Part shown: positions 1 through 10,831 of the stretch, one piece after another
Numbering within the stretch: position 1 is the first letter of the stretch
How the letters are laid out: every line of letters begins with the position of its first letter
Assembly (NCBI GenBank): GCA_010909165.1
Contig: VJWM01000025.1
Coordinates: 2,666,001-2,730,000, forward strand
Source: Anthoceros angustus
Taxonomy: Eukaryota > Streptophyta > Anthocerotopsida > Anthocerotales > Anthocerotaceae
Direction: 5' to 3'
DNA length: 64,000 nucleotides
Program-made: the position numbers and the translations under genes
Notes under the pieces: generated by a model
What the model saw: the letters and a program-made list of their open reading frames with translations, nothing else
Told to the model about the DNA's origin: nothing
Database searches by the model: none

Positions 1-114
1 CGAGGATCCTGCTGCGTCCTCATCCTCTCCCCGGTCACTTGTTACGGTATTCTCCGGATGCTTGCGCATTTCCTCCTGCAACATCTCGGTCACCTCCGGA
101 CTCGTCCGTGGAAG

Positions 115-1968
115 CTAACGTCGCCGTCGCGGAGGCACCGTTCCTTCTCCACATCTGCGGAGAACTTCCTTGGGTAATCCCTCGGCGTGCTGCCGTCCAG
201 CCCTCCTTCGCCATCGGATCCTCTGCTGGTATTCCGTTTGATTGCCTTCCTCGGCGTCGTGGCCTTCCTCGATCTTGTTCTTCTTCAATGGCGCCTTTCT
301 CGTCGCTCCTTCCTTGACTGTAGACACCTCAAGATTTCCTCCCAACTCCTTCCTTTCGACACCCCCGTACCTTCTTGTTCTTTCCATCTCGCGTACCTCT
401 GGGAATCTCTTCCCACTCCGCCAACTGAGCATCTTCGACTTGCCGTACGGTAACAGTCTTAGGAGGTGGCGTTGGTGGTCGGGGTTCTCCGCTTGGTGTG
501 GCATATCGTACCGTCCTTGTGCGGGGGTTGGGACATAGCGTACTGCCTGTCATATGCCCAGCCTGCTTGCAGTCGCCACACAGCCGCTCGAAGTCCCCAT
601 TACCCTGCCTCGTTGGGTACGGACACGCGTTGGAGTAATGGCCAGGATTCCCGCAGTTCCAAGACCACGGTGTCGGAGGATACGAAGGGCTCCCATGCGG
701 TCTTTGCATCGGTGGGGCCCGTTGTATTGACGGACCTCGGTTGGCGGATACATGGTTTTGGGATATCGCGGCCCGGAGGGGCTTCACATGCACGATAGGC
801 CTCTTCCCATTGCTCCTCGGCCTCCTCCTCGTATTCGTAGTCCACTTGATGCACCGGCCTTGAGGCGGTTGGATTCGAATGGCCGTGTTCGGCACCGGCA
901 CACAGATCGTTCGCCGTGGTCGGTGTTTTCCGCGCTCTCGGTCCTTTTTGGTTTATCGCGGTCCTCTACTCTCTTTATCACTTTTCCGGTCCTCCGGACA
1001 CCTGCCTCCTTTGAGGGAGTCGGGTCCGTGGAGCTTCTCGGACGGTCTTGGTGTCACCACCTCCTTCTTACCACCTTCTTTTTGGCGGGCCTTTCTTGCT
1101 CTTCTTCTTGCGGGATACTCTTCCTCGCTAGAGACCTCCGTCTCTTCTTGGACTGCTCCTCCTCAAGACACCTCGATTGGTCTTCCTCCTCCTCAGACTC
1201 TTCCTCCTCAGTCGAACCCCGTTTCTTCTTCTTCTTCTTGCCTCCTTGAGCGGATTTCTTTATCCTCGATGTAGCGATTCCTCGTAGTTTTCGGCCGCTC
1301 GACCGCCTTGCCCGTCCTTCTCGGCGGCGGGGCGTGCACAGCCATGGGTTTGGCTAGACCGGCGAACCACCGTCACCGCTTGCATCGTGGTATGGGTTGG
1401 ATGCCGATCCCTCGGGGCGGAACGCTCGATGTCTGAGCCCTTCTCCTTCTTCCTCGCTTGATTTTCCAACTTTGATAATACATACCCCTCACGGTGATCC
1501 CTCGAAACCGTTCTAAGAAGGCATTTTCAAAGCTTCAAGCGAGGCGGGTGGGGCATTCTCCGGTGGTCGGTACTTTCTCCGATACCATTGAGCGGTCCTC
1601 GGAGAACCCCTTGGAAAATTTGGATGAGCGTCGACTCCCTCTCCGTTGAAGTTGGCTTTGGACACGAAGTCCTCCACAAAGGTCTCGCATCCGCTCCTTC
1701 TTCCCTCCGAATATAGATGCGCTTGTTTGGTCGAGGTAGGGGCCATGGCTGCCATCGATGGGTTAGGCGTGGTACCTACCTTCTTCCGTTGGCGTCCTCG
1801 TACCCGTACTCGTCTTGGTCCGACAATTCGACCACGTTCTCCCTCCTCGATCGGCGGTGCTCTCTCGTTGGGTTTGGCGTCTCTCCTCTCACGGCTCGGA
1901 GAGCACGCGAGGTGACCACGTCCGATCCTCCCGAGTTCACTCTTGGCCGTCGCTCGCCACGCATTCAC
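115..1968 (-). pseudogene. Degenerate gag region of a gypsy-like LTR retrotransposon (continues off the left edge)
   Basis: Several overlapping minus-strand frames read as a basic, Glu/Arg-rich gag-like protein. The downstream part, about 525-670, carries two zinc-knuckle motifs in one frame. The second is complete (C-x2-C-x4-H-x6-C, starting LCGDCKQAGH). The first, around NCGNPGHYSNAC, has Ser in place of the first Cys. The upstream frame (1513-1968) is rich in Arg and Pro. Frames change at about 1500, 1260 and 900, so the reading frame is broken. The primer binding site and LTR edge lie just upstream, which fixes the orientation. Protease, reverse transcriptase and integrase would lie beyond position 1. 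The assignment to gypsy (Ty3) rests on the tRNA-Asp-type primer site and the gag knuckles, not on a polymerase. Confidence 0.55.
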
Positions 1969-2011
1969 TTACCTTCTCTTCCTAAGGGCTGCGGCTGCGG
2001 ACCGATTTCAT

Positions 2012-2030
2012 TCCCGGCAGCGGCGCCAAA
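2012..2030 (-). other. Primer binding site (tRNA-Asp type) of the LTR element
   Basis: Read on the minus strand, this stretch is TGGCGCCGCTGCCGGGA. It is nearly the plant primer site complementary to the 3' end of tRNA-Asp, including the CCA-matching TGG. It sits two bases inside the LTR edge, as expected for a retroelement transcribed leftwards. Confidence 0.65.
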
Positions 2031-2031
2031 A

Positions 2032-2720
2032 TGTGGCGTGACTTTGATAGCTGGCGCGCCAATCCGTGTCGTTGTAGGAAGAAGTCCGTTCCCAAAGGGA
2101 ATGATAGGCCCGTTCGCGTTTGGTGATTCTTACCGTCCTTAGCGCTCGTTCGTCTCAACACACACATACTCCTAACTACTCAGCGTTCACCGTCTGGCCG
2201 GTAAGCGTTTAGACCCGTTCGCGTCCGTATCGTTCACATCCTCACGCATCATCCTTTCCTCTCTCCTCTCACGCTACACTCTTGATCTTAGAAAAAAGCC
2301 GCGGTTCTGTGATCCGGACCTCCTCGTCGTTCGCGGGCCTCTCCGTCCGGGCTCTACACACCTCCGAGTTCCTCCGGCTCACGCGTTCGATCGTCGGTGT
2401 CGGACGCGGCTCGACGAACCGCGGATCACGGTCACCCTTCCCCGCACACACCACAGCGTTAAGTCCGTCACGGGACCTTGATCAATCTCCCGGGTAGTGC
2501 ACCTTTCGGTGACTCGGGACTCACGTTAGCAAGAAGACTCACAAAGGTGCAGAGCGGCATCAACACCAAGAGAAAGATGCTTTACTAGGCGACCTCGGCC
2601 CCTCTTATCTGCGCCCAAGGTGGCGTCTTTATTACACCCCTATTACGGGCGTGCTTCGGTATACCCTAATCGGCCTACCACCCTATCCCCTATCTCCCTT
2701 AGGTAGGGAAGGTCCAGCCC
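2032..2720 (-). mobile_element. 5' LTR of the minus-strand gypsy-like element (right boundary not fixed)
   Basis: The edge next to the primer binding site is TGTGGCGTGAC on the plus strand, so the LTR ends in ...CCACA on its own strand, as LTRs do. There is no coding signal here. I could not locate the outer TG end; 2720 is a guess near the change in composition before the minisatellite. The matching 3' LTR would lie left of the window. Confidence 0.4.
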
Positions 2721-2939
2721 GCCTCGGAATGGGTGGTCAATCCCCGTCACGGCGGTTGTGGTGCACCCAATCGGATGATCCGTGAGGCGGGCCCTCCTCT
2801 CCCGGAATCACATCGGGTTGGGCTCTGGCGGTCGACAGCCGTTACCGGCGTCATCCTCCCAGGCCTCACAGGTCGCCCGGGGTGGGGCCACCGGCTATCG
2901 GCTCCCCTAAGCGTAAGTCGAAGGGGCTCCTCCTTCTTG

Positions 2940-3195
2940 CCCGGCCTCGAGGTCCGGACTTGGTCCGACTGTGGTCCGGACTTGGTCCGGACTTGGTCCG
3001 GACTGTGGTCCGGACTTGGTCCGGACTTGGTCCGGACCTCGGTCCGGACCTCGGGGTCCGGACTTGGTCCGGACTTACGAGGTCCGGACTTGGTCCGGAC
3101 TTATTCATCGGACTTGGTCCGGACTTATCTGGGTCCGGACTTGAGTCGGACTTGGTCCGGACTTGAGTCCCTCCTCTGGGTCCGGACAAAGTCCG
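2940..3195. repeat. GGTCCGGACTT minisatellite
   Basis: This is a direct array of an 11-13 bp unit, GGTCCGGACTT with small variants (GACCTC, GACTGT, GAGTC), about 18 copies in 255 bp. Each unit contains the palindrome GGTCCGGACC or TCCGGA, so either strand could form many small hairpins. The open frames across it (repeating Ser-Gly-Pro-Asp) come from the repeat and are not evidence of a gene. Confidence 0.9.
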
Positions 3196-3299
3196 ACTCA
3201 CGCCCACCCGGTTTCCTCCCTCACGGACTCCTCGTGGCTCTCTCCTCAAGTCCTCCCCATTCCCGATCGCCCGGTGACTCGCCGTTGGCCCTCCTTCCA

Positions 3300-5960
3300 T
3301 GGTGAGGTGCGGGTGCTTACCTCAGCGCATCCGCTCGTTACGCTCCTCGGTTGCTCCTCTCGCGCTCCGTCATCTCAAGCAGGGCCACTAGGGTCCCTGT
3401 CATCCCGTGGCCTTCATCTCCTTGAGCCTTCCAGTCCGTCCGTCTGCGGCGTCGAGAGGCTTCGCCTTGAGCTCGCGTGGTAATAGGCAAAGTCCGAATC
3501 GACTTGTTGAATTGCCTCTTCCACGTGTGCGGGAGCACCCGATACTCCCTCCGCCATAAGTGTTGGAGGGGCGTCTTTGCCGGCTTGTTGGGCCACCTCT
3601 CCTGCCCGGTTGTGGTGGGCCGGGCGTATCACGCGAGGCTACAAGGCGGCCTCGGTCACCTCCTGCAGGCTGCTCCGCTCGCTCCGTTTCCTTCCATTGC
3701 CCGCTTACCGCCATAGCGCGGCGTTCCCTTCCGCCTTTCTCGTGGACGGCGGCTTCTTTTTCCGATTGCTCGCGCTCCCGTTCATTACGGCCTTTAGCTC
3801 GCCGGCTCCTCTCAGGCGGTCGGATACCTCCGTCCAGGCTCGGACTTCCTCCGGCTCACCTTCCAGCAGCGTCCAACTCCTTGGATAGTCGCCGATTTTC
3901 CTCCGTCTTGACGGAGCCGAGGCACTGCTTCGTGCTCGGTCGTGGATTCTCTCGTTGAGAATCACTGCGCTCCGCATCTTGGGTTGTAGCTCCAGTGTCC
4001 TTGTCCTCCATCTGCCGCCTCCTTCTACCTCCTGCGGTGTGCTCGGAGATCCTCTATCTCCCGAGTCTCACCCTCTTGGCCTCTAACTCCTTTGTGCGGC
4101 CAGTTATCACTGTGACTCTCTCCACGGTTCGATCACGTCAGAGTGATCCGGTCGCTCTTCACGACCAGGCTCCTTCGCCGCCTTTACAGGCCTCGCCCAT
4201 TGGCGCTCTGGCGGGCCGCCTCCGCCCGGTCCGAGCTCTCTCTGCTTGTGCCGGGCCTCTTCCGCCTCTGCTGCGCTTCCCCTCTTTCGCTGCAAGGTCC
4301 TCCGCCCGCGCTTGGCCTCCCAGCTTGCTTGGTGTTGGTGAAGAACCTTAAGTCTGTGAACCGCCGGGCCTCGCTCCGCCACCGTTTCCCTTCCTCGATC
4401 CGAGGGACTCCGCCTTTCCTTTGCCCTCGGCCGCCTTCACTTGCTCTTGGGTTCCACCATCCTCCTCGGGTGGCCTCCACTTCAGGTCTTCTCTGTACCA
4501 CAGAGACCCCAAAGCATTCCGTCCATGGCAGTGGCAGACTCGCCGTGTTTCTTCCACGGCCACAGTGAGGCCCCACAAAGTCCGTAGTGAGCCGGCATTT
4601 CTCGGTCCGCCAAGGACCTCCACGATCCGGGAAGTCGGTGGGTTCTCGGACCTAATCGGGACCCTCGGTCACAGTGGTGAGGTCCGAGTCTCACCCTCTT
4701 GGCCCTCTTGGCCTCTAACTCCTTTGTGCCCTCTTTCTCACAGGGCTCGGAGGAGGTGAGGGGTCGGGAGCAAGCTCTTTTGCCCCTTCACATCGGGGCA
4801 GGCCGGCTCGAGGTGGGGCTGCGCGGTGACCTCCTGCTCCTTGGGCCACGTCCTTCTCTCCTTACGCCTCTTGACCTCTTGCCACTCAGGTGGCGGGGGT
4901 AAGTCTGCTCGAGGTCTTTGCGTTGGTAAGCGGCACCGTCTTCCGCCTCTTGGCTCCCGAGTTCGTCGGGGCTCGGCGTGTCGTGGTTGTTGGTACATCG
5001 GTCGAGCCGCCAGCGCCCTCGGCATCGGCTCCCTCACTGCTGCTCGGAGGGCACCAAAAGGAGGAAGGGGAATCGCCTCCCAAACTTCCACAGGTGGTGA
5101 GGGGTTCGCTCAGGGTGGAGTCAGGAATCCTCCCGATCGTCCTCCTCCAGTCCGCTTGGTCTTGAAGGGCGACCCCCACCTCGCGCCCTTGCACGCTCTG
5201 CCAGCGGCCTCCGGCCCTTCCGGGCGCCGCTCAAGCTCTCCCTCCAGGGCTCGAAATGTCCCCATACATGAATCGGTATGGGGTCACCGATGGCGAGGCT
5301 TCTCGCTCCTTAGCTTGCGTGCCTCTGGACAGGCGAAGATAATCCTTCCCCGGTCCGCTCTCTTCCCAGCGCATGCGAATACCAGGTTATCACCAAGGTG
5401 ATCCACCTTGGTGAGTTCAATGGACAATGATCCGGCTACCGCCCTTACTCGGCGGATCGGATATCAACCATCCGTTGGTTGTCCTGCGTTCGAGCCTCTC
5501 GCGCGTGTGGCCCTATCTTCCCCGCCTTAAGGGGCTCGGCACCACGCCCCTTCTTCCTCCTTGAGCGGTTGTAGGCCATCCTCGGGACCTCAAGGTCCAT
5601 CGCCTCGGGTCCTCCGGAGGTTCTTGGATCGGACCTCCTTGTTGATCGCCGGCATCTTCGGGCAAACTCCGGACTAGAGTAGCGTTGTCAAAGGTCCGAC
5701 CATTTGGAACACGTCCGGATGCCACTCCTGCACCAATTCCCCAGCTTCCTCCGGCCGGGCGAAGTCCGGATAGCGCGGGTCACAATGTTGCGCTCCACGA
5801 GGTCCATGGCTCCCACTCCGTCGGCTTTTGGGTGCCATTGCTTTCTCCTCCTCTTGTTCTTGTAGGCTGCGGAGTCCGGCACGATGTTCCTCCTTGCCGC
5901 GTTCTGCTCCAACCCAGCGGTGCGCCACGCTCTAAGGCGGCGCCCAAAAGATAGCGCCAG
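3300..5960 (-). other. GC-rich repetitive region with Arg/Glu-rich minus-strand open frames
   Basis: No host gene is recognisable. Minus-strand frames at 3705-3977, 4107-4382, 4184-4576, 4738-5091 and 5674-5928 encode Arg/Glu/Pro-rich, low-complexity sequence like the gag-like frames at 0.1-2 kb. This suggests a second, more decayed retroelement in the same orientation. A short sequence (GTCTCACCCTCTTGG through CTCCTTTGTGC) occurs twice, at about 4057-4096 and 4685-4728. No polymerase motif is seen. Confidence 0.35.
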
Positions 5961-6070
5961 AGAGCCGGATTGCGGGCGCAAGGGAGAGGGGAGGATGCGC
6001 GGCGACCTCCCTCCTTGGCGCTTGTGGAAATCTGGCGGAAGGCGCCTCTTCGTTGTCCGTAGCGCGAGTG

Positions 6071-6577
6071 CGCATGGCTTACTCGACCCTACGCTTCGCC
6101 TGCAGCCTTGGCGCGCCCGCGGGCGTGAATACCTGCCTGCGGCCTCGCAAGGTTACGGTCACCTCAGCATGCCCGACCTCCACTCGGGGCCGTCCACGTG
6201 GCGCCGCCTCGTGTCCTCACGCCTCGCTCCTAGGTTACTTTCCTGGCGTACTTATCCTATTTTGACACAGGTGGGTTCGGACTTATCCGTTACTCGGCGT
6301 AGTCGGAGCTTGCCATAGTGGGTCCGCATGGCTTACTCGACCCTACGCCCGCTTTCGCCTTACGCCGCTGCTGGGCGCGTGAATACCGCTATAACGGCCT
6401 CGCAAGGTTACGGCCCCGCCTACGCATGCCCGACCTCCACTGTGGCCGCCCACGTGGCGCCGCCTCGAGCCTCGTCCTCACGCCCGCCTCCTAGGTTACT
6501 TTCTCGATATCCTATTTTGACTGGAGTGGGTTCCGGACTTATCCGTTACTCGGCGTAGTCCGAGCTTGCCATAGTGG
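6071..6577. repeat. Two-copy direct repeat of about 250 bp
   Basis: The copies at 6071-6320 and 6327-6577 both begin GCATGGCTTACTCGACCC and both end with CTTATCCGTTACTCGGCG and GCTTGCCATAGTGG. They are diverged, with small indels. They could be tandem LTR or subterminal units of the flanking retroelement. No gene is supported. Confidence 0.8.
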
Positions 6578-6835
6578 TACCGGGTCCGTTGTTCACTCAG
6601 TCCGGAGTATACTCCGAGCCTCGTCCGGCGCTACCCCAATTTATTCCTCCTTTTCCTTATTTATCCTTCAATCCTAAAAAAAAAAAGCGAAACCCTACTT
6701 ATTTCCTAACTCCAGAAGTGCATAGCCCTGCTGTAGGCATCTGCACCCGTATGTTGGGTTATAAGGGATAGGCACAAGCATAGAGTCAAACAGCATGGCA
6801 AAATCCATTATTAATTCCGTGATCACGACCTCGCT

Positions 6836-7441
6836 TCAAGTCATCGCCGCTTCTTCCATCATCGTCCGATTGTCCAAGGATGTCGGGCAATGGTCCATCA
6901 TGCTCATCTTGGTTGTCCTCTTCCTCCGAGCTGCCCGAGAGGTCATCTCGTCATGCTTTAGGAGGGCTCCTCGTCTCGTGATGCTCATTTCTCTCCGGTG
7001 GTCCACGATAGACTGTGTGACAAAAGCACACAGTTGCTTATAGAAAGCCCTCCTAGCCTGTTGACACACAAAACTCATAAGCCAAAATACAGCTACATGC
7101 AGCAACAAGCGAAATGAAAAGCACAGTTCCGAATCACAATACAATGTCTGCCAACCCGTCCATACGTTTTGATTTTGTTTGGCCTCTCGGAAGGCAGTTG
7201 TCAGCACATCTGGGGAACACTTCTTCACCTTGAACATCCCAAGGCCCACAGTGATAACCTTGAACTCCTCTGGCACTGGTCGAATTTCATCCAGTTGGTG
7301 TGGCTTGGTTGTAAGCAGTATCTCGAATTCAGGTTCCTGTTGCGACATATCCAGACTTGCCCATACAACCCAGCCAACTCTTGCTCGCTGATTTGGCTTA
7401 GCTGGTCCAAACCTCAGAACCCACGCCTGTATGGTGTCCAT
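6836..7441 (-). CDS. Hypothetical protein (unrecognised, 201 codons)
   Basis: One uninterrupted minus-strand frame from an ATG (MDTIQAWVLR). The first ~100 residues contain a compositionally normal region (ASLDMSQQEPEFEILLTTKP, then VITVGLGMFKVKKCSPDV). The last 60 are basic with many Arg (REMSITRRGALLKHDE). I do not recognise a family. The N-terminal part is repeated in degenerate form at about 7672-7750 and 8986-9190. It may therefore be one exon of a longer gene whose upstream part (MASG...SKKDL) is at about 8121 and 9590, or a captured fragment in a repeat. The C-terminal half may be intron read-through. Confidence 0.3.
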   Translation of the reverse strand: MDTIQAWVLRFGPAKPNQRARVGWVVWASLDMSQQEPEFEILLTTKPHQLDEIRPVPEEFKVITVGLGMFKVKKCSPDVLTTAFREAKQNQNVWTGWQTLYCDSELCFSFRLLLHVAVFWLMSFVCQQARRAFYKQLCAFVTQSIVDHRREMSITRRGALLKHDEMTSRAARRKRTTKMSMMDHCPTSLDNRTMMEEAAMT

Positions 7442-8985
7442 ATGGTCAAGATCATCCAGCCTCGCTGCAAAACCACTCCTTCCCTAGACAATTCGCATCG
7501 ATTGAGTTAGTCGCACCGATGAGCATAGTTTCTTCCAAGTTGTATGGCAGATCGTTATGCTTTTCTTCCCTTCAAGCCTCCTTGTCTTTCGTGGCCGATC
7601 CGCCTCCCCGTAGCCGGCTTTTGAATTCCCGAGCTCGATTTCGCCGCCCCACCCACATCCTTGCTTGCCGATTTGGCTTAGCTGGTCCAAACTCAGAACC
7701 CACGCCTGTATGGTGTCCATATGGCCGTGATCATCCAACAGCCTTCCTCGCAAAACCACTCCTTCCTAGACAATTCTTTGCATCGAGTGAGTTGAGTTAG
7801 TGCCACCGAGGAGCATAGTTTCTTCCAAGTTGTATGGCGAAGGCACAGATCGCTTTTCTTCTTCCTTCAAGCCTTGTCTTTCGGCCCGATCCGCCTCCTG
7901 TGCCGGCTTTTTTCCAATTCTTGGTCCCGCCCCACCCACATCTTGCATGGGCCTCAGTCACATGTTGTCGTGCGGCCGCCACCCACTGGCACCACGCTTG
8001 GCCGCCATATCCGACTTCCTCCGTCCCTCGCCTCGAGTCGCCTTCTTCTTCTTCCGCCGCACAATGGTGGTTCGTAGGCGCGCTAGGTCCTTCTTGCTCG
8101 GAGACCCTCCCGATGCCATGATTTCCGCCACAAGAAAGGAAGACGCGCATCAAGGATCAAATCAAAGCGTTCTCACTTTGCGAGCAAGTTAGCAACGAAT
8201 TGGGGAGATACACACCTCCTTCCTTGCGTGGGAATGATCCTCAGCGGTCCTACGCGCATCCACTTGCAAGCGTCGAATTGCTCCCTCTTCTCGCCCGCTC
8301 GCAGGAGTCCGCAGCTGCAGTCACAGAGTTGAAGGGGACGTAAAACCCGTTTTGTGTTTGTGGACTGTGTGGGGAAATGGTTTTAAAAGACCTTATACGC
8401 CCGGACAAGAAGTCAGGGTTCCCCTTGTTTTGCCCGATTCCCAGCCGTATCGTCCATGGATTCGCAATCGTACATAATATATGTATTCCATTTTAGGATC
8501 CCGCTCGACCATACCTCTTATGGTGGTGTCGCTTTTGGGCGGAGGCGGCGCCATTATGGTCGCGCAGGCGCTGATTGTTTGCCGTTATAGGTCTACTACT
8601 TATTTGTTCTGATGTGTAGACCTAGTGCATCAGACAAGTTCAAGTTGGTGGCTTCAAGTTGGACATAATATGGCCATTTTCCCCTACCGGGGAACACATT
8701 TTTCGTCTGCAGGTTGCAGGTGGTGGCCCTGCTGCGGTCATGAATGTTACAGAGACTCACGTACCGTAGGCAGATGGTAGAAGGAGCGATCTTTGTTGTA
8801 TCCAATGCACATGCAATAATGTTCCATGGATGTTCTTCTCCTAGCAAAACTTCGTTTTCATGTTGCAGGAAGGGGAGGACTTGCTGCCATCGCAGTTCAA
8901 CCAAGAGTCGATGACTGCGAAAAAGGAAACGCAATGCCATTAAATTGGCTCCATCCTGCTATCCCCATGATGACGCGATCACACT
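7227..8985 (-). repeat. Tandem duplication, copy 1 (with an internal partial duplicate)
   Basis: This segment and the next one (8986-10434) match closely along their length. Anchors are CATCCCAAGGCCCA at 7227 and 8992, GATTTGGCTTAGCTGG at 7388, 7672 and 9137, CGCTTTTCTTCTTCC at about 7850 and 9318, TTATACGCCCGGACAAGAAG at about 8392 and 9862, and TTGGACATAATATGGCC at about 8658 and 10120. Copy 1 carries an extra ~280-bp internal repeat of the GATTTGGCTTAGC block. On the minus strand an ATG (MASG...SKKDL) at about 8121 opens a gene-like frame that soon shifts. Confidence 0.85.
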
Positions 8986-10434
8986 ACATCCCAAGGCCCA
9001 CGGTGATAACCTTGAACTCCTCGCACTTAATTTCATCCAGCTTGGTGTGGCTTTGTTGTAAGGAGGATCTCGAATTCAGTTCCTGCTATGACATATCCAA
9101 CTTGCCCATACAACCCAAATTAACTCTTGCTTGCCGATTTGGCTTAGCTGGTCCAAACTCAGAACCCACGCCTGTATGGTGTCCATATGGCCGTGATCAT
9201 CCAACAGCCTTCCTCGCAAAACCACTCCTTCCTAGACAATTCTTTGCATCGAGTGAGTTGAGTTAGTGCCACCGAGGAGCATAGTTTCTTCCAAGTTGTA
9301 TGGCGAAGGCACAGATCGCTTTTCTTCTTCCTTCAAGCCTTGTCTTTCGGCCCGATCCGCCTCCTGTGCCGGCTTTTTTCCAATTCTTGGTCCCGCCCCA
9401 CCCACATCTTGCATGGGCCTCAGTCACATGTTGTCGTGCGGCCGCCACCCACTGGCACCACGCTTGAGCCGCCATATCCAACTCCTCCGCCGCCTCGCCT
9501 CGAGCCGCTTCTTCTTCGCCGCACAATCAGCAGTGGATCAAAGTGAGGCGCCTAGGTCCTTCTTGCTCCGGAGAGCCCTCCCCGATGCCATGATTTCCTG
9601 CCACAAGAAAGGAAGACGCGCATCAAGGAGCTGAAATCAAACGAATTGGCGTTCTCACTTTGCGAGCAAGTTAGCAACGAATTGGGGAGATGCACACCTC
9701 CTTCCTTGCGTGGGAATGATCCTCAGCGGTCCTACGCACATCCACTTGCAAGCGTCGAATTGCTCCCTCTTCTCGCCCGCCGGGCAGGAGTCCGCAATGA
9801 CCACGAGTTGAAGGGGACGAAACCTGCTTTTGTGTGGGACTGTAAAATGGTTTTAAAAGACCTTATACGCCCGGACAAGAAGTTAGGGTTCCCCTTGTTT
9901 TGCCCGATTCCCAGCCGTATCGTCCATGGATTCGCAATCGTATATATATATGTATTCCATTTTAGGATCCTGTCTTGACTACACCTCTTAATGGTGGTGT
10001 CGCTTACGGCCGGAGGGCGCCATTATGGTCGCGCTGATTATTGCTTATAGGTCTACTACTTGAGGTGCGCAAACAACTGCTTTTCTAGTGCATTGGGACA
10101 AGTTCAAGTTGGTGGCTTCAAGTTGGACATAATATGGCCATTTTCCTACCGGGGAACACATTTTTGTCGGTGAAGTGGCATTACTGTCATGAATGTTGCA
10201 AGAGACTCACACAAACAGCAGATTGAAGTGAGCGATCTTTGTTGTATCCAATGCACTGTATGCAATAATGTTCCATGGATGTTCTTCTCCTAGCAAAACT
10301 TCGTGCCATGTTGCGGGGGAGGACTTGCCATCATAGCTTCAACCAAGAGTCGGACGCTGCAAGAAAAAGGAAACGCAATGCCAGATTAAATTCGTCCATT
10401 CCTGCTATCCCCATGATGACGCGCATCACACTAC
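8986..10434 (-). repeat. Tandem duplication, copy 2
   Basis: Second copy of the unit above, joined at the shared ...CATCACACTAC end. The minus-strand frame at 9263-9526 and its counterpart at 7797-8153 share a long identical stretch (QAWCQWVAAARQHVTEAHAR and onward). In both copies the MASG start is out of frame with this stretch: in copy 2 the ATG frame at 9590 stops after 17 codons. The pair therefore looks like two inactivated copies of one unrecognised gene, or a gene fragment carried by a repeat. Confidence 0.85.
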
Positions 10435-10831
10435 AGTCCCCAAATGGTTTGTGGACAGTCGATGCATATGGTCAGTGTGGTAGTTCTGCGTACATTTCTG
10501 CTCCATGTCACGCCAATACCCGCGAAAGTGACCTCCTCGTGTCACCAAATGTCAAGTGTTGCGGTGAAGGTTGGAGGAGGCGGGTGCAAACCTCACCGAG
10601 GATCCCTCGGGGTGTTCCTCATACACCAAGGAACTTGAATCAGATTCACCATGAGTGAGTCCCAGTGCGCCATGAAGAAGCTGGATAATTCCCATGCATC
10701 ATCGTCGGGAGTGTTTCCAATAGAGGAAAGGGTCATGGAATTCCCGGCCGATGCACCTTTAGTGAGACAAAAGGAGCCGCCTCAAGGCTATCATTCCACC
10801 CCAAACCACTGAGCGAAACATTTGTGGCGCC
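10435..10831. other. No gene seen
   Basis: Only short frames without recognisable similarity and no convincing start or splice context. It separates the duplicated block from the DUF7869-like relic. Confidence 0.5.

Noticed and set aside
2733-3305. 190-codon plus-strand frame with Ser-Gly-Pro-Asp repeats
   Set aside because: It is produced by the GGTCCGGACTT minisatellite, whose unit stays open in several frames.
10275-10658. 127-codon plus-strand frame as a gene
   Set aside because: Its first half lies in duplicated repeat sequence and has no counterpart in the sister copy's frame, and no motif was found.
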